A stretch of DNA of 64,000 nt from Streptomyces antioxidans (GTDB lineage Bacteria; Actinomycetota; Actinomycetes; Streptomycetales; Streptomycetaceae): positions 1 through 64,000 of the forward strand of contig NZ_LAKD02000029.1 in the NCBI RefSeq assembly GCF_000968685.2, in the 5' to 3' direction. The first letter of the stretch is position 1; each line of letters begins with the position of its first letter. The notes under the pieces were generated by a model. The model did not search any database. It had not been told where the DNA came from and saw only the letters and a program-made list of their open reading frames with translations. Shown here piece by piece: positions 18,380-28,097 of the stretch. The translations under genes and the position numbers were made by a program.

Positions 18380-21300
18380 CTACTCGTCGTCCCCGCCCTC
18401 CAGGCCGCCCTCCGTCTCCAGATACAGCTCCCGCACCCGCTCCAGCACCTCCGGGTCGGGCTCGTCCCACAGCCTGCGGCTCTCGGCCTCCAGCAGCCGC
18501 TCGGCCATGCCGTGCAGCGCCCAGGGGTTGGCCTCCTCCAGGAACGCCCGGTTCTCCGGGTCGAGCAGATAGGTCTGGGCGAGCTTGTCGTACATCCAGT
18601 CGGCGACCACGCCCGTGGTCGCGTCGTAGCCGAAGAGGTAGTCGACCGTCGCGGCGAGCTCGAAGGCGCCCTTGTAGCCGTGGCGGCGCATCGCCTCGAT
18701 CCAGCGCGGGTTGACCACCCGGGCCCGGAAGACCCGTGAGGTCTCCTCGTGGAGGGTGCGGGTGCGGACCGTCTCGGGGCGGGTTGAGTCGCCGATGTAC
18801 GCGGCGGGTGCGGTGCCCTTCAGTGCGCGCACGGTGGCCACCATGCCGCCGTGGTACTGGAAGTAGTCGTCGGAGTCGGCGATGTCGTGCTCGCGCGTGT
18901 CGGTGTTCTTGGCCGCGACCGCGATCCGCCGGTAGGCGCTCTCCATCTCCTCGCGCGCCGGCCGCCCCTCCAGGCCACGGCCGTAGGCGTAGCCGCCCCA
19001 GACCGTGTAGACCTCGGCGAGGTCGGCGTCGGTGCGCCAGTCGCGGCTGTCGATGAGCTGGAGCAGTCCCGCGCCGTAGGTGCCGGGGCGGGAGCCGAAG
19101 ATCCGGGTGGTGGCGCGGCGTTCGTCGCCGTGTGCGGCGAGGTCGGCGCGGGTGTGCGCCCGTACGTAGTTGTCCGTCTCGCTCTCGTCGAGGGAGGCGG
19201 CGAGCCGTACGGCGTCGTCCAGCAACCCGACGACATGCGGGAAGGCGTCCCGGAAGAACCCGCTGATGCGCAGGGTGACATCGACACGCGGGCGGCCCAG
19301 CTGGTCGAGGGGCACGGGTTCGAGCCCGGTCACCCGGCGCGAGGCGTCGTCCCACACCGGTCGGACGCCCAGCAGTGCCAGCGCCTCGGCCACATCGTCG
19401 CCGGAGGTGCGCATCGCGCTCGTCCCCCACAGCGAGAGGCCGACGGACGTCGGCCACCGACCGTCGTTGTCGGCGCGGTAGCGCTCCAGGAGCGAATCGG
19501 CGAGGGCCTGGCCGGTCTCCCAGGCCAGCCTGCTGGGCACGGCCTTGGGATCGACGGAGTAGAAGTTACGGCCGGTCGGCAGGACGTTGACCAGTCCGCG
19601 CAGCGGCGAGCCGGACGGCCCGGCCGGGACGAAGCCGCCGCTCAGCGCGTGTACGGCGTGGTCGATCTCGTCCGTCGTGGCGGCCAGCCGGGGCACCACC
19701 TCGCGGGCGGCGAAGTCGAGCACCGCGGAGACCGCGGGGCGCTGGTCGTCGGGCAGGCCGAGGACCGCCTTCTCGACGGCCTCCGGGGCCCATGCGGCGT
19801 CCTCCATCGCCTGGACCAGCGCGCGGGCCCGCTCCTCGGCCTCGTCGGCACCGGTGCGGGTGGCGGCCGACTCGTCCAGGCCGAGCGCCTCGCGCAGACC
19901 GGGGAGCGCGGACGTACCGCCCCAGATCTGGCGGGCGCGGAGGATGGCCAGTACGAGGTTGACGCGCTCGGGCCCGGTCGGGGCGGCGCCCAGGACGTGC
20001 AGTCCGTCGCGGATCTGGGCGTCCTTGACCTCGCACAGCCAGCCGTCGACGTGCAGCAGGAAGTCGTCGAAGCCGTCGTCGTCCGGCCGCTGCTCCAGGC
20101 CCAGGTCGTGGTCGAGCCGGGCGGCCTGGATGAGGGTCCAGATCTGGGCGCGGATGGCGGGGAGCTTGGCCGGGTCCATCGCGGAGATGGCCGCGTACTC
20201 GTCCAGCAGCTGCTCGAGACGTGCGATGTCGCCGTAGGAGTCGGCGCGGGCCATCGGCGGCACGAGGTGGTCCACGAGGGTGGCGTGGACGCGGCGCTTG
20301 GCCTGGGTGCCCTCGCCCGGGTCGTTGACCAGAAAGGGGTAGATCAGCGGCAGATCGCCGAGCGCGGCGTCGGGGCCGCAGGCGGCGGACAGCCCGGCAT
20401 TCTTGCCCGGCAGCCACTCCAGGTTGCCGTGTTTGCCCAGGTGGACCATGGCGTCGGCGCCGAAGCCGCCGTCCGCCGTCGCGGTGGCCATCCAGCGGTA
20501 GGCGGCCAGATAGTGGTGCGAGGGCGGCAGATCGGGGTCGTGGTAGATGGCGATGGGGTTCTCGCCGAAGCCGCGCGGCGGCTGGATGACCACCAGGAGG
20601 TTGCCGCGGCGCAGCGCGGCCAGCACGATCTCGCCCTCGGGGTCGCGGCTGGTGTCCACGAACATCTCGCCGGGCGCTGGGCCCCAGTGCTCCTCGACCG
20701 CGTCCCGGAGCTGCTGCGGCAGCGTGGCGTACCAGCGGCGGTAGTCGGCGGCCGGGATGCGGACCGGGTTGCGGGCGAGCTGGTCCTCGGTCAGCCACTC
20801 CTGGTCGTGGCCGCCCGCCTCGATGAGGGCGTAGATCAGCTCATCGCCCTCGCCGGAGACCAGGCCGGGAAGCGCGTCCGGTCCGTCCTCGGGGCCGAGG
20901 TCATAGCCCTCCGCGCGCAGCCGGCGCAGCAGGGCGACGGCGCTCGCGGGCGTGTCGAGGCCGACGGCGTTACCGATCCTGGAGTGCTTGGTGGGGTAGG
21001 CGGAGAGGACGAGCGCGAGGCGCTTGTCGGCGGCGGGGATATGGCGGAGCCGGGCGTGTCGTACCGCGATTCCGGCGACACGCGCGGCGCGCTCGGCATC
21101 GGCGGCATAGACCGGCAGACCGTCCTCGTCGACCTCCTTGAACGAGAACGGCACGGTGATGAGCCGCCCGTCGAACTCGGGGACGGCGACCTGGGTCGCG
21201 GCGTCCAGCGGCGACAGCCCCTCGTCGTTCTCCTGCCACGCGGCGCGCGGCGAGGTCAGGCAGAGCGCCTGGAGCACGGGCACGTCGAGCGCGGCGAGCG

Positions 21301-22024
21301 CGCCCGCGTCCCACGCCTCGTCGTCGCCGCCCGCGGACGCCTCGGCGGGGCGGGTGCCTCCGGCCGCGAGGACGGTGGTGACGATGGCGTCGGCCGCGCC
21401 CAGGGCATCGATCAGCTCGGGTTCGGGGGCCCGCAGCGAGGCGACGAACAGTGGCAGCGGGCGGGCCCCGGCGTCCTCCACTGCGCGGCACAGGGCCTCC
21501 ACGAAGGCGGTGTTGCCGCTCATGTGGTGGGCGCGGTAATAGAGCACCGCGACGGTCGGAGCGGTGGCGTCGGCGCGGCCGGCCGCGCGGGCGGTGCGCT
21601 CCAGCGGACCCCAGGTGGGTGCGGGGGCGGGCGGTTCGAAGCCATGGCCGGTGAGCAGTACGGTGTCGGAGAGGAACCGGGCCAGCTGGTCCAGGTTGGC
21701 GGGCCCGCCGTGGGCGAGGTAGGCATGGGCCTCGGCGGCGATGCCGACCGGGACCGTGGACGCCTCCATGAGCTGGGCGTCCGGGGCCTGTTCACCGCTG
21801 AGGACCACGACGGGCAGGTCGCCCGCGAGCAGCGTCTCAAGCCCCTCCTGCCAGGCGCGGATGCCGCCGAGGAGCCGTACGACGACGAGTTCGGCGCCGT
21901 CGAGCAGGCCGGGGAGGTCATCGAGGGCGAGGCGGGCCGGGTTGGCGAGCCGGTACGGCACCGGGCCCGTGGCGGCACGGGCGCTGAGCAGGTCGGTGTC
22001 GGACGTCGACAGCAGCAGAATCAT
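18380..22024 (-). CDS. cobN: Cobaltochelatase subunit CobN
   Basis: The large ATP-dependent subunit that inserts cobalt into hydrogenobyrinate a,c-diamide in aerobic B12 synthesis, working with a ChlI/ChlD-type pair that is not in this window. At 1214 residues from ATG 22024 it is the normal CobN length. Typical stretches include YPTKHSRIGNAVGLDTPASA, HLGKHGNLEWLPGK, and the C-terminal NPRWIEAMRRHGYKGAFELA. A second ATG at 22033 would add three residues; GAGGAAGG lies ten bases before 22024 but almost touches 22033. A cobalamin riboswitch is in its leader. It is divergent from cobG, and the C terminus is acidic. Confidence 0.97.
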   Translation of the reverse strand: MILLLSTSDTDLLSARAATGPVPYRLANPARLALDDLPGLLDGAELVVVRLLGGIRAWQEGLETLLAGDLPVVVLSGEQAPDAQLMEASTVPVGIAAEAHAYLAHGGPANLDQLARFLSDTVLLTGHGFEPPAPAPTWGPLERTARAAGRADATAPTVAVLYYRAHHMSGNTAFVEALCRAVEDAGARPLPLFVASLRAPEPELIDALGAADAIVTTVLAAGGTRPAEASAGGDDEAWDAGALAALDVPVLQALCLTSPRAAWQENDEGLSPLDAATQVAVPEFDGRLITVPFSFKEVDEDGLPVYAADAERAARVAGIAVRHARLRHIPAADKRLALVLSAYPTKHSRIGNAVGLDTPASAVALLRRLRAEGYDLGPEDGPDALPGLVSGEGDELIYALIEAGGHDQEWLTEDQLARNPVRIPAADYRRWYATLPQQLRDAVEEHWGPAPGEMFVDTSRDPEGEIVLAALRRGNLLVVIQPPRGFGENPIAIYHDPDLPPSHHYLAAYRWMATATADGGFGADAMVHLGKHGNLEWLPGKNAGLSAACGPDAALGDLPLIYPFLVNDPGEGTQAKRRVHATLVDHLVPPMARADSYGDIARLEQLLDEYAAISAMDPAKLPAIRAQIWTLIQAARLDHDLGLEQRPDDDGFDDFLLHVDGWLCEVKDAQIRDGLHVLGAAPTGPERVNLVLAILRARQIWGGTSALPGLREALGLDESAATRTGADEAEERARALVQAMEDAAWAPEAVEKAVLGLPDDQRPAVSAVLDFAAREVVPRLAATTDEIDHAVHALSGGFVPAGPSGSPLRGLVNVLPTGRNFYSVDPKAVPSRLAWETGQALADSLLERYRADNDGRWPTSVGLSLWGTSAMRTSGDDVAEALALLGVRPVWDDASRRVTGLEPVPLDQLGRPRVDVTLRISGFFRDAFPHVVGLLDDAVRLAASLDESETDNYVRAHTRADLAAHGDERRATTRIFGSRPGTYGAGLLQLIDSRDWRTDADLAEVYTVWGGYAYGRGLEGRPAREEMESAYRRIAVAAKNTDTREHDIADSDDYFQYHGGMVATVRALKGTAPAAYIGDSTRPETVRTRTLHEETSRVFRARVVNPRWIEAMRRHGYKGAFELAATVDYLFGYDATTGVVADWMYDKLAQTYLLDPENRAFLEEANPWALHGMAERLLEAESRRLWDEPDPEVLERVRELYLETEGGLEGGDDE

Positions 22025-22068
22025 GCGGCGCATGCCTTCCTCGGGGTCCGCGCCCCGGGCGGGTTGAA

Positions 22069-22177
22069 GACGGCGGCAGTTCCTGGCTCGCGCGGCCGCT
22101 GCCCGTTCGGCAGCCGCCGCGCTCACAGTGGCGGGACCGCGCCGGATTTCCACCGGCTTCCTACCGTGAGTGCCGTC
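22069..22177 (-). ncRNA. Cobalamin riboswitch controlling cobN
   Basis: Read on the minus strand, the leader contains the conserved AdoCbl aptamer order. First is GGAAGCCGGTGGAAATCCGG, then GCGGTCCCGCCACTGTGA, then GAGCCAGGAACTGCC. A terminal P1 stem closes it: GACGGC (22172-22177) pairs with GCCGTC (22069-22074). Between the aptamer and the ribosome site a short stem CGGGG...CCCCG (22042-22057) ends just before GAGGAAGG, a candidate expression platform acting on translation. High B12 should lower cobN expression. No comparable leader is seen before cobG or cobL. Confidence 0.93.
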
Positions 22178-22269
22178 TTGTGCGTTCGGCGGGCCGGGAC
22201 CGACCCGCCGCTGAGCATAGTAAGCGTTGCTGACCTGCCACGGGGCGGTGCGTTCTGGTCTGCGTCGGG

Positions 22270-22475
22270 CCCGGCCGGGCGGTGGGTTCCGGTCGCGGTT
22301 CCGGTCCCGCGTGGAGCCTGGCGGGGGCGGTGGGTTCCGTCCCCGTGGGGCCCAGCCGGGGCGGGGGGGTTCCGGTCTTCTTGGAGTCCGGCCGGGGCGG
22401 TGGGTGGGTCGGGCGTCCGGTCTGCGCGGAGGCTGGCCGGGCGGCGGGTCCCGGTCTCCCCCAGGCCTGGCCGGA
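22270..22475. repeat. Degenerate GC-rich minisatellite upstream of cobG
   Basis: About five imperfect units of 40-50 bases, each built around GGCCGGGGCGGTGGGTTCCG and followed by a GGAGnCTGGCC-like stretch. The block fills the gap between the cobN riboswitch and the cobG start. It has no convincing reading frame. It may affect the cobG promoter or be neutral slippage-derived DNA. Confidence 0.7.
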
Positions 22476-22488
22476 CCGGATCGTCGGT

Positions 22489-24075
22489 ATGCTCGCCGCC
22501 ATGCCCCTCCCCCCGACAACCACCCCATCCGGGGATGAAACCCCCGTGCGCGGGCGCGCCGACGCCTGTCCGGGCGCACTGCGGCTGCACCCGGCGGACG
22601 ACGGTGCGCTGGCCCGGATCCGGGTGCCTGGCGGGGTGCTGACGGCCCGTCAGGCGCAGGCACTGGGGCGCATGGCCGAGGAGCTGGGCGACGGGCGGCT
22701 GGACATCACCTCACGCGGCAATGCGCAACTGCGCGGCCTGACGGCGGGGTGCGGCGCGGAGCTGGCGTCCCGGCTGCGGACGGCCGGGCTGCTTCCCTCG
22801 GACCGCCATGACCGGGTGCGCAACATCGTGGCGTCGCCGCTGTCCGGCCTGGACGGCGCGGGGCACGCCGATGTGGTGGCGTGGGTACGGGAGTTGGACG
22901 CCCTGTTGTGCGACGACCCGGGTGACGGCGCGTACGGCGACACAGCGGCGGGGCGGGGTGAATTGTCGGGCTTGTCGGGCAGGTTTCTGTTCGCGCTGGA
23001 CGATGGCCGTGGCGATGTGGCCGCGTTGGGTGCGGATGTGACATTGATCGCAGCGCCTGGCGGTGGAGCGGTGCTGATGACCGGGGGGCCACTGGTGGGT
23101 GGGGGTGTGTCGCCGCCGCCGGGGGCGACACACCCGGACACGGCTGCGTGGCGGGGGCGTCGTACTGACGGCTCCGACACGCTCGGCCGTGGCGCGGAGG
23201 CGAACACCGGCGGTGAGGGCGTGGCGAGCACCGCCATGGACGGGTCGGTGGCAGGGGGCGGCGGCCTCTGGGTGCGGGGCGATGACACGCCGCGGGCGGC
23301 GGCGCTGGCCGCGGTGGAGTTCCTGACACGAGTGCGGGAGAGCGGGACCCGGGCGTGGCGAGTGCGCGAACTCCCCGCCGAACACGCCGTGACGACCGGC
23401 GGATTGGCCGCGCGACTCGCCGAGGCGGGCATCGAGGCCGTACGGGTGGAGCACCCACCCGTACGCGCGTCCGCCACGCCACCCGCCCCCGGGCCGGTCC
23501 CCGGCCCGAACGGTCGCCACGCACTGTCCGTCGCCCTTCCCCTGGGGCGGGTGAGCGCCGCGCAATGGCGGCTGCTCACGGCGCTCGCCGCCCGGGACGG
23601 GGCGGATGAGCTGCGGATGACACCGTGGCGCGGTGTGGTGCTCCCCGGTTTCGCGCCGGACGACGCGCGCGACGCCCTGTCGGAACTGTCCGGGGCGGGA
23701 CTGGTGACCACGCCGGACTCACCGTGGCTCGGGGTCGGTGCGTGCACGGGACGCCCCGGCTGCGCCAAGTCCCTGGCGGATGTGCGGGCCGACGCGGCAC
23801 GCGTGGTCGCGGGCGGTTCGCGGCCGCGGCCGGTGTATCCGGTGTACGTCTCCGGCTGTGAACGGCGCTGTGGCCATCCCGGGGGCCGCTGGGTGGACGC
23901 GCTGGCGACCGGCGACACGGGCTATCGGGTCACCGCACGGGGCGGAGCGAAGGGCGACACGCCGGAGGCGGAGGCCGGCGAGGACGGCGTGAACGGCATG
24001 GACGTCGAGGACGGCCGGGAAGTGACAGCAGAGCAGCTGGCCGACGCCGTTGCGGCGGCCCGTGGAACGACATGA
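22489..24075 (+). CDS. cobG: Precorrin-3B synthase
   Basis: The oxygen-dependent monooxygenase of aerobic B12 synthesis, related to sulfite/nitrite reductases. The 528-residue protein has the ferredoxin-like repeats ([14 protein letters not shown] early on) and the Fe-S cysteines [10 protein letters not shown] and SGCERRC. Between about residues 200 and 262 sits a Gly/Pro/Thr-rich insertion absent from ordinary CobG, and another acidic insertion lies near the C terminus. The start is uncertain: ATG 22489 or ATG 22501, neither with a good ribosome site. Its stop overlaps the cobH start as ATGA, implying translational coupling in cobG-cobH-cobIJ. Confidence 0.93.
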   Translation: MLAAMPLPPTTTPSGDETPVRGRADACPGALRLHPADDGALARIRVPGGVLTARQAQALGRMAEELGDGRLDITSRGNAQLRGLTAGCGAELASRLRTAGLLPSDRHDRVRNIVASPLSGLDGAGHADVVAWVRELDALLCDDPGDGAYGDTAAGRGELSGLSGRFLFALDDGRGDVAALGADVTLIAAPGGGAVLMTGGPLVGGGVSPPPGATHPDTAAWRGRRTDGSDTLGRGAEANTGGEGVASTAMDGSVAGGGGLWVRGDDTPRAAALAAVEFLTRVRESGTRAWRVRELPAEHAVTTGGLAARLAEAGIEAVRVEHPPVRASATPPAPGPVPGPNGRHALSVALPLGRVSAAQWRLLTALAARDGADELRMTPWRGVVLPGFAPDDARDALSELSGAGLVTTPDSPWLGVGACTGRPGCAKSLADVRADAARVVAGGSRPRPVYPVYVSGCERRCGHPGGRWVDALATGDTGYRVTARGGAKGDTPEAEAGEDGVNGMDVEDGREVTAEQLADAVAAARGTT

Positions 24076-24722
24076 TCGAGGACACCGTGTTCGACTACGA
24101 GAAGGACGGAGCGGCCATCTACCGCGCGTCCTTTGCCACCATCCGCGCCGAGGCCGACCTCGGCGGGCTCCCCGCCGACATCAGCCAGGTGGCGGTGCGG
24201 ATGATCCACGCCTGCGGCATGGTCGACCTGGTCAAGGACCTCGCCTACACGCCCGGGGTGGTCTCCCGCGCCCGTGCCGCGCTGCGGTCCGGCGCGCCCG
24301 TGCTCTGCGACGCGCGCATGGTGGCCAGCGGGGTCACCCGCAAGCGGCTGCCCGCCGACAACGAGGTGATCTGCACCCTCTCGGACTCGGCCGTACCGGA
24401 GTTGGCGCGGCGCATGGGCACCACACGGAGCGCCGCCGCGCTGGAGCTGTGGCGGGACCGGCTCGAGGGGTCGGTGGTGGCGGTCGGCAACGCGCCCACG
24501 GCGCTGTTCCGGCTGCTGGAGATGATCGAAGAGGGAGGGGCGGGCGCGCCGCGCCCGGCCGCCGTGATCGGCGTGCCGGTGGGCTTCATCGGCGCGGCCG
24601 AGTCCAAGGAGGCGCTGGCCGGACATCCGGCGGCGCTGGACCACCTGGTGGTGCACGGCCGGCGCGGCGGCAGCGCCATCGCCGCCGCCGCGATCAACGC
24701 GATAGCGAGCGAGGAAGAGTGA
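24072..24722 (+). CDS. cobH: Precorrin-8X methylmutase
   Basis: Moves the C11 methyl group to C12, giving hydrogenobyrinate. The 216-residue protein is of standard length for CobH/CbiC, with the catalytic His in [10 protein letters not shown] at about residue 45 and the conserved [15 protein letters not shown] and [16 protein letters not shown] segments. It overlaps cobG at ATGA and cobIJ at GTGA, so all three genes are coupled. Confidence 0.97.
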   Translation: MIEDTVFDYEKDGAAIYRASFATIRAEADLGGLPADISQVAVRMIHACGMVDLVKDLAYTPGVVSRARAALRSGAPVLCDARMVASGVTRKRLPADNEVICTLSDSAVPELARRMGTTRSAAALELWRDRLEGSVVAVGNAPTALFRLLEMIEEGGAGAPRPAAVIGVPVGFIGAAESKEALAGHPAALDHLVVHGRRGGSAIAAAAINAIASEEE

Positions 24723-26293
24723 GCGAGCAGCAGACGGCCCGTCTCTACGGTGTGGGGCTCGGCCCCGGCGACCCCTCCCTGATGACCGTACGCGCGGTGG
24801 AGGTCATCGCCGCGGCCGATGTCATCGCGTACCACAGCGCCCGGCACGGGCGGAGCATCGCGCGCTCCATCGCCGAGCGCCATCTGCGGCCCGACCACAT
24901 CGAGGAGCGGCTGGTCTATCCGGTCACCACGGAGACCACGGACCATCCGGGCGGCTATCGCGGCGCGATGGAGGAGTTCTACGCGGACGCCGCCGCCCGG
25001 CTCGCCGCGCATCTGGACGCGGGGCGCACGGTCGCGGTGCTCGCGGAGGGCGATCCGCTCTTCTACGGCTCGTACATGCACATGCACAAGCGGCTCGCCG
25101 ACCGCTACCCGACCGAGGTCGTCCCCGGTGTCACCTCGGTCAGCGCCGCGGCCGCCCGGCTCGGCACACCGCTGGTGGAGGGCGAGGAGGTGCTGACGGT
25201 CCTCCCCGGCACCCTGCCGGAGGAGGAGTTGACGGCCCGGCTGGCCACGGCGGACGCGGCGGCCGTGATGAAGCTCGGCCGGACCTTCCCGACGGTGCGC
25301 CGGGCACTGGAGCGGTCGGGCCGACTCGCGGACGCGCGCTATGTGGAGCGCGCCACGATGAACGCGGAGCGTACCGCCCCACTGGCCGAGGTGGACCCGG
25401 AGTCGGTGCCGTACTTCTCCATGGCAGTACTGCCAAGCCGCGCGGGCGCGCCCAGCAGTGATGGCGCGGACGCACCAGGCGGCGGGCGCGAAGACGCACC
25501 GCGCGGCGGCCGGGTCGGCGCGCCGTACCGTGCGGGCGGTCGCTTGGGCGAGGTCGTGGTCGTCGGGCTTGGTCCGGCCGGTCCGTTGTGGCTCACCCCG
25601 GAGGCGCGTGGCGAACTGGCCGCCGCCGAGGACCTTGTCGGCTACACCACGTATCTGGACCGGGTGCTCGTACGGCCGGGCCAGCGGCGCCACGCCTCGG
25701 ACAACAAGGTCGAGGCCGTACGCGCCGAGTTCGCGCTCGACCTGGCCCGGCGGGGGCGGCGTGTCGCCGTGGTCTCCTCGGGCGACCCGGGCGTGTTCGC
25801 CATGGCCACCGCCGTCCTGGAGGCCGCCTCGGAGGACCCCTACCGCGAGGTCCCGGTGCGGATCGTGCCCGGTATGACGGCGGCCCACGCCGCCGCCGCC
25901 CGGGCCGGTGCCCCACTCGGCCACGACTACGCGGTGGTCTCCCTCTCCGACCGGCTCAAGCCCTGGGAGGTCATCGCGGAGCGGCTGCGCGCCGCCGCGG
26001 CGGCCGACCTGGTGCTCGCCCTCTACAACCCCGGGTCCCGCAGCCGCGTCTGGCAGGTGGGCAAGGCCCGCGAACTCCTGCTGGAGCACCGCGCCCCCGA
26101 CACGCCCGTGGTGCTGGGCCGCGACATCGGCGGTCCAGGGGAACGCGTACGGATCGTCCGGCTTGCCGATCTCGACCCGGCCCAGGTCGACATGCGCACG
26201 ATCCTCCTGGTGGGTTCCTCCCAGACCCGCACGGTCCGCCGCGGCGACGGCACGGAGGTCGTCTGGACCCCGCGCCGCTACCCGGAGGCGTAG
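24719..26293 (+). CDS. cobIJ: Precorrin-2 C20-methyltransferase / precorrin-3B C17-methyltransferase fusion
   Basis: Two SAM-dependent corrin methyltransferases in one 524-residue chain. The N-terminal CobI half (about 1-240) starts with [18 protein letters not shown] and contains [18 protein letters not shown]. The C-terminal CobJ half (about 275-524) starts with [17 protein letters not shown] and contains [14 protein letters not shown] and [14 protein letters not shown] Gly/Ala/Asp-rich linker of about 35 residues joins them. The CobIJ fusion is known from actinobacteria. GTG 24719 overlaps the cobH stop. Confidence 0.96.
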   Translation: MSEQQTARLYGVGLGPGDPSLMTVRAVEVIAAADVIAYHSARHGRSIARSIAERHLRPDHIEERLVYPVTTETTDHPGGYRGAMEEFYADAAARLAAHLDAGRTVAVLAEGDPLFYGSYMHMHKRLADRYPTEVVPGVTSVSAAAARLGTPLVEGEEVLTVLPGTLPEEELTARLATADAAAVMKLGRTFPTVRRALERSGRLADARYVERATMNAERTAPLAEVDPESVPYFSMAVLPSRAGAPSSDGADAPGGGREDAPRGGRVGAPYRAGGRLGEVVVVGLGPAGPLWLTPEARGELAAAEDLVGYTTYLDRVLVRPGQRRHASDNKVEAVRAEFALDLARRGRRVAVVSSGDPGVFAMATAVLEAASEDPYREVPVRIVPGMTAAHAAAARAGAPLGHDYAVVSLSDRLKPWEVIAERLRAAAAADLVLALYNPGSRSRVWQVGKARELLLEHRAPDTPVVLGRDIGGPGERVRIVRLADLDPAQVDMRTILLVGSSQTRTVRRGDGTEVVWTPRRYPEA

Positions 26294-26337
26294 CGCCCGG
26301 AAGGCTCCTGGCGCGGAGCGCGCCGGAAACCTCCGCG

Positions 26338-27096
26338 TCAGGCCAGGGTCGTCCGCAGCCAGGCGGCGGCTTCGGCCGGGGTTTCGGCCGTCGGGACGCC
26401 CTGGGGGGCGGGTGGGCGGCGGATGATGACGACCGGGAGGGCGGCGGCGCGGGCCGCGGCGAGTTTGGGGGCGGTGGCGTGGGCGCCGCTGTCCTTGGTG
26501 ACCAGCACCTCGATGCGATGGCGGCCCAACAGCTCCGTCTCTCCCTCCAGGGTGAACGGGCCACGGTCGAGGATCACCGCCATCCGGGGCGGGAGCGGCG
26601 GCTCGGGCGCGTCGACCGAGCGGACCAGGAACCACTGCCCGGTCAGATGGGCGAAGGCGGCCAGGCCCATCCGTCCCGTGGTGAGGAAGATCCGCTCCCC
26701 CAGGCCAGGCAGCAGTCGCGCGGCCTCGGCCAGCGAACCGGCCGGGTGCCAGCGGTCGCCGGGACCTGGCACCCAGCCGGGGCGGCGCAGGGTGAGCAGG
26801 GGAACCTGGGCGTCGGCCGCCGCCCGGGCAGCGTGGGCACTGATCGTGTCGGCGAAAGGATGGGTGGCGTCGATGAGCGCGTCCACCTGGTGTTCGCGGA
26901 GCCAGCGGGCCATGCCCTCGGCGCCGCCGAACCCGCCGATCCGCACCTGCCCCACCGGCAGCCGCGGTGCGGCGACCCGGCCCGCGAGGGAGCTGGTGAC
27001 CCGCAGCGCGGGAGTGTCGGCGAGCTCGTCGGCGAGGTGGCGCGCCTCGGTGGTGCCGCCGAGGATGAGCACATGGCCCGCCGGTGCGCTGTTCAT
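26338..27096 (-). CDS. cobK: Precorrin-6A reductase
   Basis: NADPH-dependent reduction of precorrin-6A to 6B. The 252-residue protein starts MNSAPAGHVLILGGTTEA and has the family motifs LIDATHPFA, FLTTGRMGLAAFA, and VTKDSGA near the C terminus. It is convergent with cobIJ, leaving 44 bases. The 230-base gap to cobM has no supported gene. The frame is open far upstream, but the family N terminus (the glycine-rich ILGGTTEA) fixes the start near 27096. Confidence 0.95.
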   Translation of the reverse strand: MNSAPAGHVLILGGTTEARHLADELADTPALRVTSSLAGRVAAPRLPVGQVRIGGFGGAEGMARWLREHQVDALIDATHPFADTISAHAARAAADAQVPLLTLRRPGWVPGPGDRWHPAGSLAEAARLLPGLGERIFLTTGRMGLAAFAHLTGQWFLVRSVDAPEPPLPPRMAVILDRGPFTLEGETELLGRHRIEVLVTKDSGAHATAPKLAAARAAALPVVIIRRPPAPQGVPTAETPAEAAAWLRTTLA

Positions 27097-27326
27097 CGGG
27101 ATCGGGTGCCTTCCGTCGTCCGTGCGCCCGTCATCGTATGCGCGGCCACGCCCACCGCTGCGCTGGGTGCGGAGTTCCCCGATCCGGCGGCCGTGGACGT
27201 CATCTGCGTCGACCACGCCGGGCCCACCGTGCGCGGCGTACGGCGCCGCCCCTGTCCATCCGAACGGCTGGGCGGGGATCGACGTCTTCCGGCGGGGCGA
27301 CCCGCGCTTGGCGCCGAAGCAGGGCC

Positions 27327-28097
27327 TCAGGTCGTGGGCGACGAGTCCGGGAAGTCGGGGCGGGGCCTGGCTGGGGAGTAGAGGTGGCTGTCGGGGAACT
27401 GGGCGGCGGCCAGGGTGCGGCCGACGACGATGACCGCCGTACGGACCACGCCCGCCGCCTTCACCTGGGCCGCGATGTCGTCCAGCGTGCCGCGCAGGAC
27501 CAGTTCGTCGGGGCGGCTGGCCATGGCGACCACGGCGGCCGGGCAGTCGGCGCCGTAGTGCGGGAGGAGTTCGGCGACGACGCGGTCCACATAGCGGGCG
27601 GCGAGGTGCAGGACGAGCAGGGCGCCACTGCGGCCCAGGGTGGCCAGGTCCTCGCCGTTCGGCATGGGGGTGGCCCGCTGGGCGATGCGGGTGAGGATGA
27701 CGGTCTGGCCGACGGTCGGGATCGTCAGCTCGCGCTTCAGCGCCGCCGCCGCGGCGGCGAAGGCGGGGACGCCCGGGACCACGTCGTACGGCACGCCGGC
27801 CGCGTCGAGGCGGCGCATCTGCTCGGCGACGGCGCTGAAGACCGACGGATCGCCGGAGTGGAGGCGGGCCACATCGTGGCCCGCCTGGTGGGCGGCGAGC
27901 AGTTCGGCGGTGATCTGGTCCAGGTCGAGTTGGGCGGTGTCGACCAGGCGCGCGTCCGGCGGGCATTCGGCGAGGAGTTCGCTGGGCACCAGGCTGCCCG
28001 CGTACAGACACACCTGGCAGCGGGCCAGGGTACGGGCGCCGCGCAGCGTGATCAGGTCGGCGGCGCCGGGGCCCGCGCCGATGAAGTACACCGTCAT
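27327..28097 (-). CDS. cobM: Precorrin-4 C11-methyltransferase
   Basis: SAM-dependent methylation at C11 in aerobic corrin synthesis. The 256-residue protein is of normal length and starts MTVYFIGAGPGAADLITLRG, with HSGDPSVFSAVAEQM and GVPAFAAAAAAL; all match CobM/CbiF. ATG 28097 overlaps the cobL stop as ATGA, and its AAGGAG ribosome site lies inside the cobL 3' end, so the two are translationally coupled. Confidence 0.97.
   Translation of the reverse strand: MTVYFIGAGPGAADLITLRGARTLARCQVCLYAGSLVPSELLAECPPDARLVDTAQLDLDQITAELLAAHQAGHDVARLHSGDPSVFSAVAEQMRRLDAAGVPYDVVPGVPAFAAAAAALKRELTIPTVGQTVILTRIAQRATPMPNGEDLATLGRSGALLVLHLAARYVDRVVAELLPHYGADCPAAVVAMASRPDELVLRGTLDDIAAQVKAAGVVRTAVIVVGRTLAAAQFPDSHLYSPARPRPDFPDSSPTT

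Noticed and set aside
22025..22663. Upstream extension of CobN
   Set aside because: It runs through the cobalamin riboswitch and the GC minisatellite; MILLLSTSDTDLL fits the family N terminus.
27097..27326. Minus-strand frame linking cobK upstream sequence toward cobM
   Set aside because: It lacks a start with a ribosome site and matches no family; cobK begins at 27096.
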